A DNA stretch of 8,243 nt from Trebonia sp. (GTDB taxonomy: Bacteria; Actinomycetota; Actinomycetes; Streptosporangiales; Streptosporangiaceae): the NCBI GenBank assembly GCA_030043595.1, contig JASHXJ010000370.1, positions 1-8,243 on the forward strand, given 5' to 3'. This document shows positions 1 to 7,634 of the stretch, piece by piece. The first letter of the stretch is position 1; the number at the start of each line of letters is the position of its first letter. The notes beneath the pieces were generated by a model that did no database searches, was not told where the DNA came from, and saw nothing but the letters and a program-made list of their open reading frames with translations. A program made the position numbers and the translations under genes.

Positions 1-875
1 GCGCCCGGCGCGGCCGGAGCGGCCGACGCTGCCGGGGCGGGCGGGCTGACGATCGCGTTCAGGTACTGCAGGTCGAGCCCGCGGGCGGTCGCCTGCGCGG
101 TTGGCCGCGGCGCGGGGTTCTTGACGAGCAGTTCGGCGAGCAGGCCGGTCAGCGGGCCCGCATGCACCGGAGGCGCGGGATCGCGGGTAAGCACGGCCGT
201 CACCACCGCGGTCATGGTCGGACCGTCGAACGGCCGGATCCCCTCGACCGCCGTGTACAGCGTCGCGCCCAGCGACCACATGTCGGCGGCCGGGCCGACG
301 GGGCGGCCTTCCAGCTGCTCAGGCGCCATGTAGTGCGGAGTGCCGATCACCGTGCCTGTGCTGGTCAGCCGGCTGGCCTCGTCGATCATCCGGGCGATGC
401 CGAAGTCGGTGACGACAACACGGTCCCCGGCCAGCAGCACGTTGTCCGGCTTCAGGTCGCGGTGCACGATCCCGGCCGCGTGCGCGTGCTCGAGGGCTTC
501 GGATATCTTGCGGCCGATCTCCGCTACCCGCTGCCACGGCAGCCGCTTGCTGGCGCTTATCTCGGCGGCGAGGGACCGGCCGGGAACGAACTCCATCACG
601 ATCCACGGGGCGCCGTCGTGTTCGACCACATCGTGGATGGTGACCACGCCGGCGTGGTTCAGCCGGGCCGCGGACCGCGCCTCCCGAATCGTGCGCGTCA
701 GCAGCACGGCGCGTTCCGCCTCGGACAGGTGCGCGGGAAACAGAACCTCCTTGACCGCGACGTCCCGGTCGAGTACCTGGTCGTGGCCACGCCACACCCG
801 CCCGAAACCGCCCTGCCCCACCGGCTCGATCAGCCGGAAGCGCCCGCCAATCAAAGTCCCCGCCCCAGTAGCCAT
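1..875 (-). CDS. Serine/threonine protein kinase A (C-terminus beyond window)
   Basis: This is the N-terminal 291 residues of a Hanks-type Ser/Thr kinase; the frame is open to the window edge, so the C-terminus is not seen. Visible motifs are the glycine loop GQGGFG (about 20-25), the VAVK lysine (K42), HRDLKPDN (138-145, catalytic D140), DFG (157-159), a Thr/Ser-rich activation loop and APE (184-186). All catalytic residues are present, so it should be an active kinase phosphorylating Ser/Thr of unknown targets in the cytosol. After residue 265 the sequence turns Ala/Pro-rich, as in a linker. It aligns without gaps to kinase B, about 84% identical over 240 residues by manual comparison. The ATG at 873-875 is chosen because no other ATG or GTG lies between it and the upstream in-frame stop, and a -10 hexamer sits 6 nt before it. 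There is no Shine-Dalgarno, so the mRNA is probably leaderless. Whether it also has a membrane domain cannot be seen. Confidence 0.95.
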   Translation of the reverse strand, partial: MATGAGTLIGGRFRLIEPVGQGGFGRVWRGHDQVLDRDVAVKEVLFPAHLSEAERAVLLTRTIREARSAARLNHAGVVTIHDVVEHDGAPWIVMEFVPGRSLAAEISASKRLPWQRVAEIGRKISEALEHAHAAGIVHRDLKPDNVLLAGDRVVVTDFGIARMIDEASRLTSTGTVIGTPHYMAPEQLEGRPVGPAADMWSLGATLYTAVEGIRPFDGPTMTAVVTAVLTRDPAPPVHAGPLTGLLAELLVKNPAPRPTAQATARGLDLQYLNAIVSPPAPAASAAPAAPG

Positions 876-891
876 GGCGCGATGATAAATG

Positions 892-2940
<2,049 letters not shown>

Positions 2941-2946
2941 GGGGCG

Positions 2947-2952
2947 ATGATA
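2947..2952 (-). promoter_or_regulatory. -10 element of kinase B (leaderless start)
   Basis: TATCAT on the minus strand is followed by 6 nt and then the ATG at 2938-2940, the same geometry as in kinase A. The surrounding 15 bases, TGACATTTATCATCG, are identical in the two promoters. Unlike kinase A, no good -35 is visible 16-18 bp further upstream, which suggests either an activator or another sigma factor. No Shine-Dalgarno precedes the ATG. Confidence 0.5.
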
Positions 2953-2978
2953 AATGTCAGGCACATCCCCCGTAGCAT

Positions 2979-2994
2979 CTGTACTGATTCGTAA
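2979..2994 (-). promoter_or_regulatory. Upstream conserved element, copy in front of kinase B
   Basis: CTGTACTGATTCGTAA (plus strand) is the partner of 915-930, matching at 13 of 16 positions and at nearly the same distance from the start codon. It lies in the 92-bp region shared with the divergent gene at 3033, so a protein bound here could influence both directions. The role is inferred from conservation between paralogous promoters only. Confidence 0.4.
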
Positions 2995-3014
2995 TAGCAG
3001 AACAGGGCGGCCAG

Positions 3015-3028
3015 CCGATTATCATCGG
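3015..3028 (+). promoter_or_regulatory. -10 element of the unknown-function gene, within a small palindrome
   Basis: TATCAT at 3020-3025 lies 7 nt before the GTG start at 3033, so the transcript is probably leaderless. The 9-mer TTATCATCG (3019-3027) is the exact mirror image of CGATGATAA at 2945-2953, which contains the kinase B -10. The hexamer is also the centre of the palindrome CCGAT-tatc-ATCGG, which could be a repressor site. No convincing -35 is seen. Confidence 0.45.
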
Positions 3029-3032
3029 GGCT

Positions 3033-3692
3033 GTGCGGCGCAATCCCGCTACCGTGGTGGCCCTGGTCGGCCAGGCGCCGCCGGAACTGCTCGGCGCGGT
3101 GGGCAAGTCGATGAACGTCGTGCTGGTACAGCCGGAGGACTCCGCCGACGGGATCGAGGCCGCCGCCGGGGCACTGCGGCGGGCCGCGGGCATCTCCTCC
3201 CCCTACGTGCTCGTGGCAGCCGACCCGCTGGCGCAGGTCGCCGCGCAGTGGCGGGCGATGTGGGAGGTAGCGCGGGAACCGCGCGGCAGCGAGGCGTTCG
3301 AACTGCGGGCGGCGGAGGCGCTGGCCGCCTGGCGGGCGAACCGGTTCGAGCTCCCCGACTACTACCTCGTGCTCGCGGAGGCCGCCGTACCCGCCGCCCC
3401 CGGGGAGCCGCATCCCGACTTCTACCTGGGGCCGCTGCGTTCGGTACGGCCGCACCGCGTGACGGCGGTCGCCGCCGCCGCGCCGGCCGAGCAGGCCGCC
3501 GGACTGCTCAGCGCCCTGGGCTCACTGCGGCACGGCCGCTGGTGGCCGCCCCTGGACGAGGTCCTCGACGTGGCCCGGCGGTTTTATCCGGGCGCGCTCG
3601 CCGAGTCCGCGTCCGCGCTCGCCGGCAGAAGGCCGGCAACCGCAGGCCGGGTTGGGGCTGCCGGGGGAGGCGGCGCGGATCGTTCGGTATAG
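3033..3692 (+). CDS. Protein of unknown function next to an MBL-fold hydrolase
   Basis: I do not recognise this 219-residue protein. It has no signal peptide, membrane helix or catalytic motif I can name. It begins with an alternating hydrophobic stretch (residues 8-33, ending MNVVLVQPED), then a helix-like Ala-rich stretch with Trp residues (68-102). Two segments look like conserved family blocks: HPDFYLGPLRSVRPHRV (127-143) and GRWWPPLDEVLDVARRFYPG (168-187). The last 25 residues are Gly/Ala/Arg-rich and probably disordered. Codon use and frame are normal for the window, supporting a real gene. The GTG start is set by the -10 hexamer 7 nt upstream; there is no Shine-Dalgarno. It ends 9 bp before the hydrolase and is divergent from kinase B, so it may be co-transcribed with the former and co-regulated with the latter. 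Confidence 0.8.
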   Translation: MRRNPATVVALVGQAPPELLGAVGKSMNVVLVQPEDSADGIEAAAGALRRAAGISSPYVLVAADPLAQVAAQWRAMWEVAREPRGSEAFELRAAEALAAWRANRFELPDYYLVLAEAAVPAAPGEPHPDFYLGPLRSVRPHRVTAVAAAAPAEQAAGLLSALGSLRHGRWWPPLDEVLDVARRFYPGALAESASALAGRRPATAGRVGAAGGGGADRSV

Positions 3693-3693
3693 G
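3688..3693 (+). promoter_or_regulatory. Possible -10 element of the MBL-fold hydrolase
   Basis: TATAGG, overlapping the stop codon of the preceding gene, lies 8 nt before the GTG start of the hydrolase, with a run of five T between. The preceding 40 bp hold no clear -35. The hydrolase may therefore have its own leaderless transcript or be translated from the upstream gene's message. Confidence 0.3.
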
Positions 3694-3701
3694 TTTTTGG
3701 G

Positions 3702-4355
3702 GTGACCTACACCGGAGACGTGCGTGTCGGCGGGCCATCGGACACGCGGGAGATCAACGGCGTGACGGTGACCAAGATCGCCGTGGGGCCGTACGAGAAC
3801 AACTCCTACCTGCTGCGCTGCGCCGGCACCGGGCAAGCGCTGCTGATCGACGCGGCGGCCGAGCCGGAGCGGCTGCTTGAGATGATCGGCGACACGCCGG
3901 TCGAGCGGATCGTGACGACCCACCAGCATCCCGATCACTGGCAGGCGCTGGAACGCGTGCGCGCGGCGACAGGAGCTGTCACCGTCGCGCACCCGGCGGA
4001 CGCGCCGGGGATACCCGTGGCGACGGACGAGCTCGTCGACGACGGGGACACGATCCGCTTCGGCGACGCGGCGCTGTCGGTGATCCACCTGGTCGGCCAC
4101 ACGCCGGGCAGCATCGCGCTGTGCTACACGGCCGCGTCCGAACCGCACCTGTTCACGGGCGACTGCCTGTTCCCCGGCGGGGTGGGCAACACGCAGAAGG
4201 ACCCGGAGCGCTTCACCTCGCTGTATACCGGGGTGGTGGAGAAGATCTTCGACCGGCTGCCCGACGCGACCTGGGTGTACCCGGGGCACGGGAGGGACAC
4301 CACCCTCGGAGCCGAGCGGCCGCACCTGGCGCAGTGGCGCGAGCGAGGCTGGTGA
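3702..4355 (+). CDS. Metallo-beta-lactamase-fold hydrolase, glyoxalase II-like
   Basis: A 217-residue cytosolic protein of the MBL superfamily. The metal ligands are all visible: THQHPDH (H74, H76, D78, H79), GHTPG (H133), GDCLF (D154) and PGHG (H196). This full HxHxDH set with a short chain resembles the glyoxalase II / thioesterase-like branch, which binds two metal ions (or one iron in the persulfide dioxygenases) and hydrolyses thioesters or related esters. The substrate is not deducible. The N-terminal segment (about 20-55: VTKIAVGPYENNSYLLR, then LLIDAAAEP) is the usual first strand pair of the fold. The start is GTG at 3702, 9 bp after the unknown gene. Its stop lies 3 bp from the stop of the convergent GNAT gene, leaving no room for a separate terminator. 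It is not a true antibiotic beta-lactamase by context or motifs. Confidence 0.9.
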   Translation: MTYTGDVRVGGPSDTREINGVTVTKIAVGPYENNSYLLRCAGTGQALLIDAAAEPERLLEMIGDTPVERIVTTHQHPDHWQALERVRAATGAVTVAHPADAPGIPVATDELVDDGDTIRFGDAALSVIHLVGHTPGSIALCYTAASEPHLFTGDCLFPGGVGNTQKDPERFTSLYTGVVEKIFDRLPDATWVYPGHGRDTTLGAERPHLAQWRERGW

Positions 4356-4358
4356 CGA

Positions 4359-4916
4359 TCAATCAGGCAGCGGCTCGCCTGGCAGCTCGCGGGCGTAGCG
4401 GACTTCCTCGACGCCGCCGAGGCCGGCGAGGATGTTGCTGCCGCCGTCCGTGCTGAAACCCGCCCGCTCGTAGAACCGGCGCGCCCGGCGGTTGTCCGCC
4501 AGCACCCACAAGACGGCTCGGCCGTAGCCGTCGGCCCGCAGCGCGGTGAGTACCGAGCCCATCAGCGCGCGGCCGACGCCCGCCGACCACCACGCGGGGG
4601 CCACGTAGAGCGCGTACAGCTCGCCCACCCGGCCGGCCATGCCGTCCGCGGTGAGAGGGCCGGGTGCGGGAGACGCGACGGATCGTTCGGGACCAAAGGA
4701 TGCGTAACCGACTACGGCCGGGTGCTCGCCTGCCTCCGCCACCAGGGTGCGGCGATAGGGCGGCGGGTCGGCAGCGCCGCCACCGAGGGCGGTCGCGCGG
4801 TCGATGATCGGAGCCGCGATGATCCCCGCGTAGGCGGCGTGCCAGCTTTCCCGGCGCACCAGGGCAATCGCGGCCGCGTCCGTTGCCAAACTGACGCGGA
4901 TCTCGATCACCTGCAC
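4359..4916 (-). CDS. GNAT-family N-acetyltransferase
   Basis: A 185-residue protein with the GNAT fold, predicted to move an acetyl group from acetyl-CoA to an amine on an unknown small molecule or protein. The N-terminal helix with SWHAAYAGI (25-33) is typical of the RimI-like and small-molecule branch. Motif A is ELYALYVAPAWWSAGVGRALM (99-119), with the pyrophosphate-binding AGVGRAL loop. Motif B is LWVLADNRRARRFYERAGF (136-154). The middle (48-95) is a Pro/Ala-rich insertion. Two GTG codons could be the start: 4914-4916 (185 aa) or 4908-4910 (183 aa). The second lies 6 nt after TAGGCT, which fits the leaderless spacing seen elsewhere here. It is convergent with the hydrolase and divergent from the glycosidase, sharing a 57-bp region with it. 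Confidence 0.88.
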   Translation of the reverse strand: MQVIEIRVSLATDAAAIALVRRESWHAAYAGIIAAPIIDRATALGGGAADPPPYRRTLVAEAGEHPAVVGYASFGPERSVASPAPGPLTADGMAGRVGELYALYVAPAWWSAGVGRALMGSVLTALRADGYGRAVLWVLADNRRARRFYERAGFSTDGGSNILAGLGGVEEVRYARELPGEPLPD

Positions 4917-4922
4917 AGCCTA
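4917..4922 (-). promoter_or_regulatory. Possible -10 of the GNAT gene
   Basis: TAGGCT on the minus strand fits the actinobacterial TANNNT pattern. It directly abuts the first possible GTG and lies 6 nt before the second one (4908-4910). TTAAGT 17 bp upstream is a weak -35 that overlaps the palindrome at 4940-4955. If real, the GNAT protein would start at the second GTG. Confidence 0.3.
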
Positions 4923-4939
4923 TTCCGGCGGCATGATGT

Positions 4940-4955
4940 ACTTAAGCGGTTTAGT
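4940..4955. promoter_or_regulatory. LacI-type operator-like palindrome before the glycosidase
   Basis: ACTTAAGCGGTTTAGT is an imperfect 16-bp palindrome with 6 of 8 base pairs symmetric and a central CG, the form typical of operators bound by LacI-family sugar repressors. It is AT-rich in a GC-rich window. It ends 18 nt before the ATG of the GH1 gene, just downstream of a possible -10 (CATGAT, 4932-4937), so a bound repressor would block transcription. No LacI gene is in the window. The role is inferred. Confidence 0.45.
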
Positions 4956-4961
4956 CGATGC

Positions 4962-4968
4962 AGGAGGT
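4962..4968 (+). promoter_or_regulatory. Strong ribosome binding site of the GH1 gene
   Basis: AGGAGGT is a near-perfect anti-SD match, 5 nt before the ATG at 4974. It fixes the start codon. It stands out because most genes in this window have no Shine-Dalgarno. Confidence 0.9.
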
Positions 4969-4973
4969 AGCGC

Positions 4974-6356
4974 ATGAGCACCGAAGACCAGCTCCGCTTT
5001 CCCGACGGGTTCCTCTGGGGCGCCGCGACGGCCGCCTACCAGGTCGAGGGGGCGCCAGATGCGGACGGGAAGGGCCCGTCCATCTGGGACACGTTCAGCC
5101 ACATCCCGGGCAAGACCTGGCACGGGGACACGGGCGACGTGGCGTGCGACAGCTACCACCGGTACCCGGAAGACATCGCGATGCTGCAGCGGCTCGGCGT
5201 CGGTGCCTACCGGTTCAGCCTGTCCTGGCCGCGTATCCAGCCCGACGGGCGGGGCCAGGTCAACCAGGCCGGGCTCGACTACTACAACAGGCTTGTCGAC
5301 GCGCTGCTGGAGAAGGGGATCACCCCGGTGGTGACGCTGTACCACTGGGATCTGCCGCAGGCGCTGCAGGACAAGGGCGGCTGGGCGGTGCGGGACATGG
5401 CCGAGATCTTCGCCGACTACGCAGCGATCGCCGGCGAGGCGCTCGGCGACCGGGTGCACCAGTGGATCACGCTGAACGAGCCGTGGGTCGTCGCGCACGT
5501 CGGGTACCGGGACGGCAGGCACGCGCCCGGCCTGACCGACCCGGCTGCCGCGGTCGCGGCGAACCACCACCTGCTGCTCGCGCACGGCCGCGCGGTCCGG
5601 GCGCTGCGCTTCGCGTGCCCATCGCCCGCTACGGTCGGGATCACGCTGAACCTGGGCGTCTTCCGGCCCACGTCGCCCGCGGCGGCCGACCTGGCCGCCG
5701 AACTCGACGCGCGGCAGAACGGGGTGTACCTGGAGCCGCTGCTGCGCGGTGAGTACCCGGCACGGCTCACGGCCGACTTCTCGCCCGCCAGGGTGGACGG
5801 CCTGGTGCGCGACGGTGACTTCGTCACGATCGGCGCGCCGATCGACTTCCTCGGCGTCAACTTCTACGCGCCGCAGTACGTGGGGATCCGGCCGGACGGC
5901 GAGCCGCGGCGCGGCGAGCGTCTCATCGGGCCGCACGAGGTGCAGGTGCAGCCGGAGGACATGCCGATCACCGCGATGAACTGGCTGGTGGACTCGAGCG
6001 CTCTTTACGAACTGCTGACGCGGGTGCGGGATGAGGCGCCCCGGCTGCCGCTGTACATCACCGAGAACGGGTCGGCGTGGTACGACTACGTGACGCAGCG
6101 CGGCACGGTCGAGGACTACGAGCGGGTGAATTACCTGCGCGACCACCTGGCGGCGGCGGGTCAGGCGATCGCCGACGGGGTGGATCTGCGCGGCTATTTT
6201 GCCTGGTCGCTGGTTGACAACTTCGAGTGGGCCGAGGGGTACGCGAAACGGTTCGGGCTGGTGTACGTGGATTTCGGCACACAGCGCAGGATCCTCAAGC
6301 GCAGTGGCGAGTTCTACGCGAGCGTGGCCCGGGCCAACGCGCTGCCGCTGTCGTAG
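4974..6356 (+). CDS. Family 1 glycoside hydrolase (beta-glucosidase type)
   Basis: A full-length 460-residue GH1 enzyme, the normal size for bacterial cytosolic members. It should cleave beta-linked glucose or related sugars from oligosaccharides or glycosides by the retaining mechanism. The family N-terminal signature FLWGAATAAYQVEGA (13-27) is present. The acid/base is E169 in TLNEP (166-170) and the nucleophile is E364 in ITENG (362-366). Other expected sugar-site residues are Q23, H124 (YHWD), N168, Y298 (NFY), W411, and E418-W419 in DNFEWAEGY. There is no signal peptide, so it acts inside the cell on imported sugars. No sugar transporter or regulator gene lies beside it, but the operator-like palindrome upstream suggests sugar-inducible repression. 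The following PPOX gene starts 21 bp after its stop and may share its transcript. The exact sugar cannot be told from sequence. Confidence 0.96.
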   Translation: MSTEDQLRFPDGFLWGAATAAYQVEGAPDADGKGPSIWDTFSHIPGKTWHGDTGDVACDSYHRYPEDIAMLQRLGVGAYRFSLSWPRIQPDGRGQVNQAGLDYYNRLVDALLEKGITPVVTLYHWDLPQALQDKGGWAVRDMAEIFADYAAIAGEALGDRVHQWITLNEPWVVAHVGYRDGRHAPGLTDPAAAVAANHHLLLAHGRAVRALRFACPSPATVGITLNLGVFRPTSPAAADLAAELDARQNGVYLEPLLRGEYPARLTADFSPARVDGLVRDGDFVTIGAPIDFLGVNFYAPQYVGIRPDGEPRRGERLIGPHEVQVQPEDMPITAMNWLVDSSALYELLTRVRDEAPRLPLYITENGSAWYDYVTQRGTVEDYERVNYLRDHLAAAGQAIADGVDLRGYFAWSLVDNFEWAEGYAKRFGLVYVDFGTQRRILKRSGEFYASVARANALPLS

Positions 6357-6365
6357 CGCAGCTGA

Positions 6366-6371
6366 CAGGAT
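6366..6371 (+). promoter_or_regulatory. Possible -10 or weak RBS of the PPOX-type gene
   Basis: CAGGAT ends 6 nt before the ATG at 6378, the leaderless -10 spacing seen at other genes here. The same bases include AGGA, which could instead serve as a weak Shine-Dalgarno 7 nt before the ATG. The sequence does not decide between the two. Confidence 0.3.
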
Positions 6372-6377
6372 GGACGC

Positions 6378-6788
6378 ATGGGATTCGACCTAACCGAGCA
6401 GATCGAGCGCCACCTCATCGGCGACCAGATCGTCTGGCTCACCACCGTGACACCGACCGGGTGGCCCGCGCCGCGGCCGGTCTGGTTCGTCTGGGACGGT
6501 TCGGCGATCACGATCTACAGCCTCAACGATGGGGCCAAGCTGCGGCACATCGCGGCCAACGACAAGGTGTCGCTGAACTTTGACGCCGGACCGGGCGGCG
6601 GCGACATCGTGGTGATCTCGGGCCGGGCGAAAGTCCTGCCCGACGCCCCGCCGCCGTCGCGCTTCCCGGGCCTGCTGGACAAGTACGCGCCCGCCGTGGA
6701 GTACATGGGCCGCTCGGCGCAATGGTTCGACCAGAACTACGGCGTCGCGTTGCGCGTGACACCGGAACGGGCCTGGACGATTCCCTAG
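6378..6788 (+). CDS. PPOX-class F420-type split-barrel protein (Rv3369-like)
   Basis: A 136-residue protein of the pyridoxamine 5'-phosphate oxidase-like split-barrel fold, closest in my memory to the Rv3369 family of probable F420-dependent enzymes in actinobacteria. The hallmark segments are IVWLTTVTPTGWPAPRPVWF (18-37), then the IYSLNDGAKLRHIAANDKVS segment (46-65) that in relatives contacts the cofactor phosphate, and GGDIVVISGRAKV (74-86). The chain ends with LRVTPERAW (125-133), equivalent to the family's C-terminal strand. Such proteins bind a flavin or F420 as dimers and reduce or oxidise small molecules; the substrate is unknown. It starts 21 bp downstream of the glycosidase gene. 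The link to sugar metabolism is not obvious, and the two may simply be neighbours. Confidence 0.88.
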   Translation: MGFDLTEQIERHLIGDQIVWLTTVTPTGWPAPRPVWFVWDGSAITIYSLNDGAKLRHIAANDKVSLNFDAGPGGGDIVVISGRAKVLPDAPPPSRFPGLLDKYAPAVEYMGRSAQWFDQNYGVALRVTPERAWTIP

Positions 6789-6811
6789 GCCCCGCACCCT
6801 TGACGGCAAAC

Positions 6812-6849
6812 TTGCCCGGCGACATGCTTGTCTGCCAGGAGCCCGGCAA
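6812..6849 (+). other. Imperfect stem-loop in the spacer before the small gene
   Basis: TTGCCCGGC (6812-6820) can pair with GCCCGGCAA (6841-6849), 8 of 9 pairs with one C-C mismatch. The loop holds a second small hairpin, GACA-tgct-TGTC (6821-6832). No T-run follows, so it is not a classical terminator, though GC-rich actinobacteria often end transcripts at such hairpins. It could end the GH1-PPOX transcript or act in the leader of the 65-codon gene. A TTGACG at 6800-6805 just before it could be a -35, with a poor -10 (CATGCT, 6823-6828). Confidence 0.4.
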
Positions 6850-6878
6850 AGGCTGGTTAGCGAACCATCTAATAAGCT

Positions 6879-6888
6879 GGAGCGAGAG
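6879..6888 (+). promoter_or_regulatory. Purine-rich ribosome binding site of the small gene
   Basis: GGAGCGAGAG precedes the ATG at 6894; GAGAG is 5 nt and GGAG 11 nt from it. It is a plausible but imperfect Shine-Dalgarno and supports this start, in contrast to the leaderless genes elsewhere in the window. Confidence 0.45.
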
Positions 6889-6893
6889 CGAAC

Positions 6894-7091
6894 ATGAATA
6901 TCGAAATCCTCGTTCCTGACGAATGGACACCAGGTCAGGCGCTCGTTGTACGCCAATTGCTGCAGCACGGAATACAAACAGGGGAACCAGTCATCGCCTT
7001 CGTCAGGAAAGGCGTATCCCCGGAAAGACTCGCGGAGATCTACGAGCGGATCAACGCACTGATCTGTGAGGCTGGGCTCCAAGTCACTTAA
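6894..7091 (+). CDS. Small 65-residue protein of unknown function
   Basis: The protein begins MNIEILVPDEWTPGQALVV, a form that recalls the start of short uncharacterised actinobacterial proteins (a V-P-D-E-W-T-P-x-Q-A block), but I cannot attach a function. The first half predicts a strand and an amphipathic helix. The second half, RKGVSPERLAEIYERINALI, is a second helix. There is no membrane segment or Cys-metal motif. A Shine-Dalgarno-like GGAGCGAGAG precedes the ATG. Base use is unlike the neighbours: about 54% G+C overall and roughly 60% G+C at third positions by my count, with ATA, AGA, several GAA and a TAA stop, which are rare here. This suggests recent acquisition or weak selection. 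The gene stands alone, 105 bp after the PPOX gene. Confidence 0.65.
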   Translation: MNIEILVPDEWTPGQALVVRQLLQHGIQTGEPVIAFVRKGVSPERLAEIYERINALICEAGLQVT

Positions 7092-7164
7092 CATTGCGGC
7101 GGGCGCGTCACCGTTCACAACTCGCGGGCGGTGGGCCGGGTCGGGCGACGGCGGACCTCGCTGC

Positions 7165-7590
7165 TCACAGGCGCGCGATCGTGGCCTCGTCAGGCTTGCC
7201 GTCGAAGTACTTGTCCAGCACCGCGCCGAACGCGGGCTCGTCCGCGTCAGCGGCCATGAAGAGCGTCATGGACGAGCGGAGCTTGAGGGCGTCGACGCTT
7301 CCGAAGATCTGCGCCGCGCTCTTGCCATCGGTGGCGGCCAGCACCCGGGCGCAGTCAACCAGCCGGGGACCGAGCACCGGGTGCCTGAGGTATGCCCGCG
7401 CCTGCGCGAGCGAGGCGATCGCGAACCGCTGCGACATCGCGCTGAAGCCAAGTCCGGCGATCTGCGGGAAGACGAACCACATCCAGTGGCTCACCTTCAT
7501 GCCGGCGCGCAGTTCGGCGATCGCGCGCTGGTAGCTGCCGCCGGTGTCCTGCGCGGTCACGAAGCGCTCAAGCTGGTAGGGATCGTTCAT
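7165..7590 (-). CDS. DUF1810 family protein
   Basis: A 141-residue cytosolic protein that matches the DUF1810 family along its full usual length. Marks are DPYQLERFVTAQ at the N-terminus, ELRAGMKVSHWMWFVFPQ (26-43), ARAYLRHPVLGPRL (64-77) and IFGSVDALKLRSSMTLF (95-111), then KYFDGKPDEATIARL at the end. The family is widespread in bacteria and has no established biochemical role. The strongly conserved His-Trp-Met-Trp and Lys-Leu-Arg-Ser-Ser segments suggest a binding pocket, but this is inference. The ATG at 7588-7590 has GGGAG five bases upstream. The gene is divergent from the VOC gene over 44 bp; a shared function is possible but not shown. Confidence 0.92.
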   Translation of the reverse strand: MNDPYQLERFVTAQDTGGSYQRAIAELRAGMKVSHWMWFVFPQIAGLGFSAMSQRFAIASLAQARAYLRHPVLGPRLVDCARVLAATDGKSAAQIFGSVDALKLRSSMTLFMAADADEPAFGAVLDKYFDGKPDEATIARL

Positions 7591-7595
7591 CCCCG

Positions 7596-7600
7596 CTCCC
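7596..7600 (-). promoter_or_regulatory. Ribosome binding site of the DUF1810 gene
   Basis: On the minus strand GGGAG is followed by CGGGG and the ATG, a 5-nt spacing. It supports the chosen start; nothing else stands out. Confidence 0.5.
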
Positions 7601-7622
7601 CGCGTGGCTGTGGACGGCGTGG

Positions 7623-7628
7623 AAGAAT
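7623..7628 (+). promoter_or_regulatory. Possible -10 of the VOC gene (leaderless)
   Basis: AAGAAT is followed by CGCCGC (6 nt) and the GTG start at 7635. It matches TATAAT at 4 of 6 positions and fits the leaderless geometry. No Shine-Dalgarno and no clear -35 are visible. Confidence 0.4.
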
Positions 7629-7634
7629 CGCCGC

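Noticed and set aside
3625..3692. Possible frameshift in the Gly/Ala-rich end of the unknown protein
   Set aside because: The tail is odd, but I see no alternative frame that continues a recognisable domain, and the next gene starts at once.
3522..4325. A 267-codon minus-strand frame opposite the MBL-fold hydrolase
   Set aside because: The plus strand has every metal-binding motif in order; the antisense product is Arg-rich and featureless.
4356..4358. A bidirectional terminator between the convergent MBL and GNAT genes
   Set aside because: Only 3 bp separate the two stop codons, and I saw no clear hairpin with a T-run around them.
4920..6146. A 408-codon open frame on the minus strand, opposite the glycosidase
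   Set aside because: It is antisense to a full-length GH1 enzyme and has an Arg/Val/Asp-rich composition without motifs.
6390..7118. A 242-codon minus-strand frame covering the PPOX gene and the small gene
   Set aside because: It is antisense to a recognisable PPOX protein. It remains open across the low-GC small gene, so it is a slight worry for that gene, but its product shows no family features.
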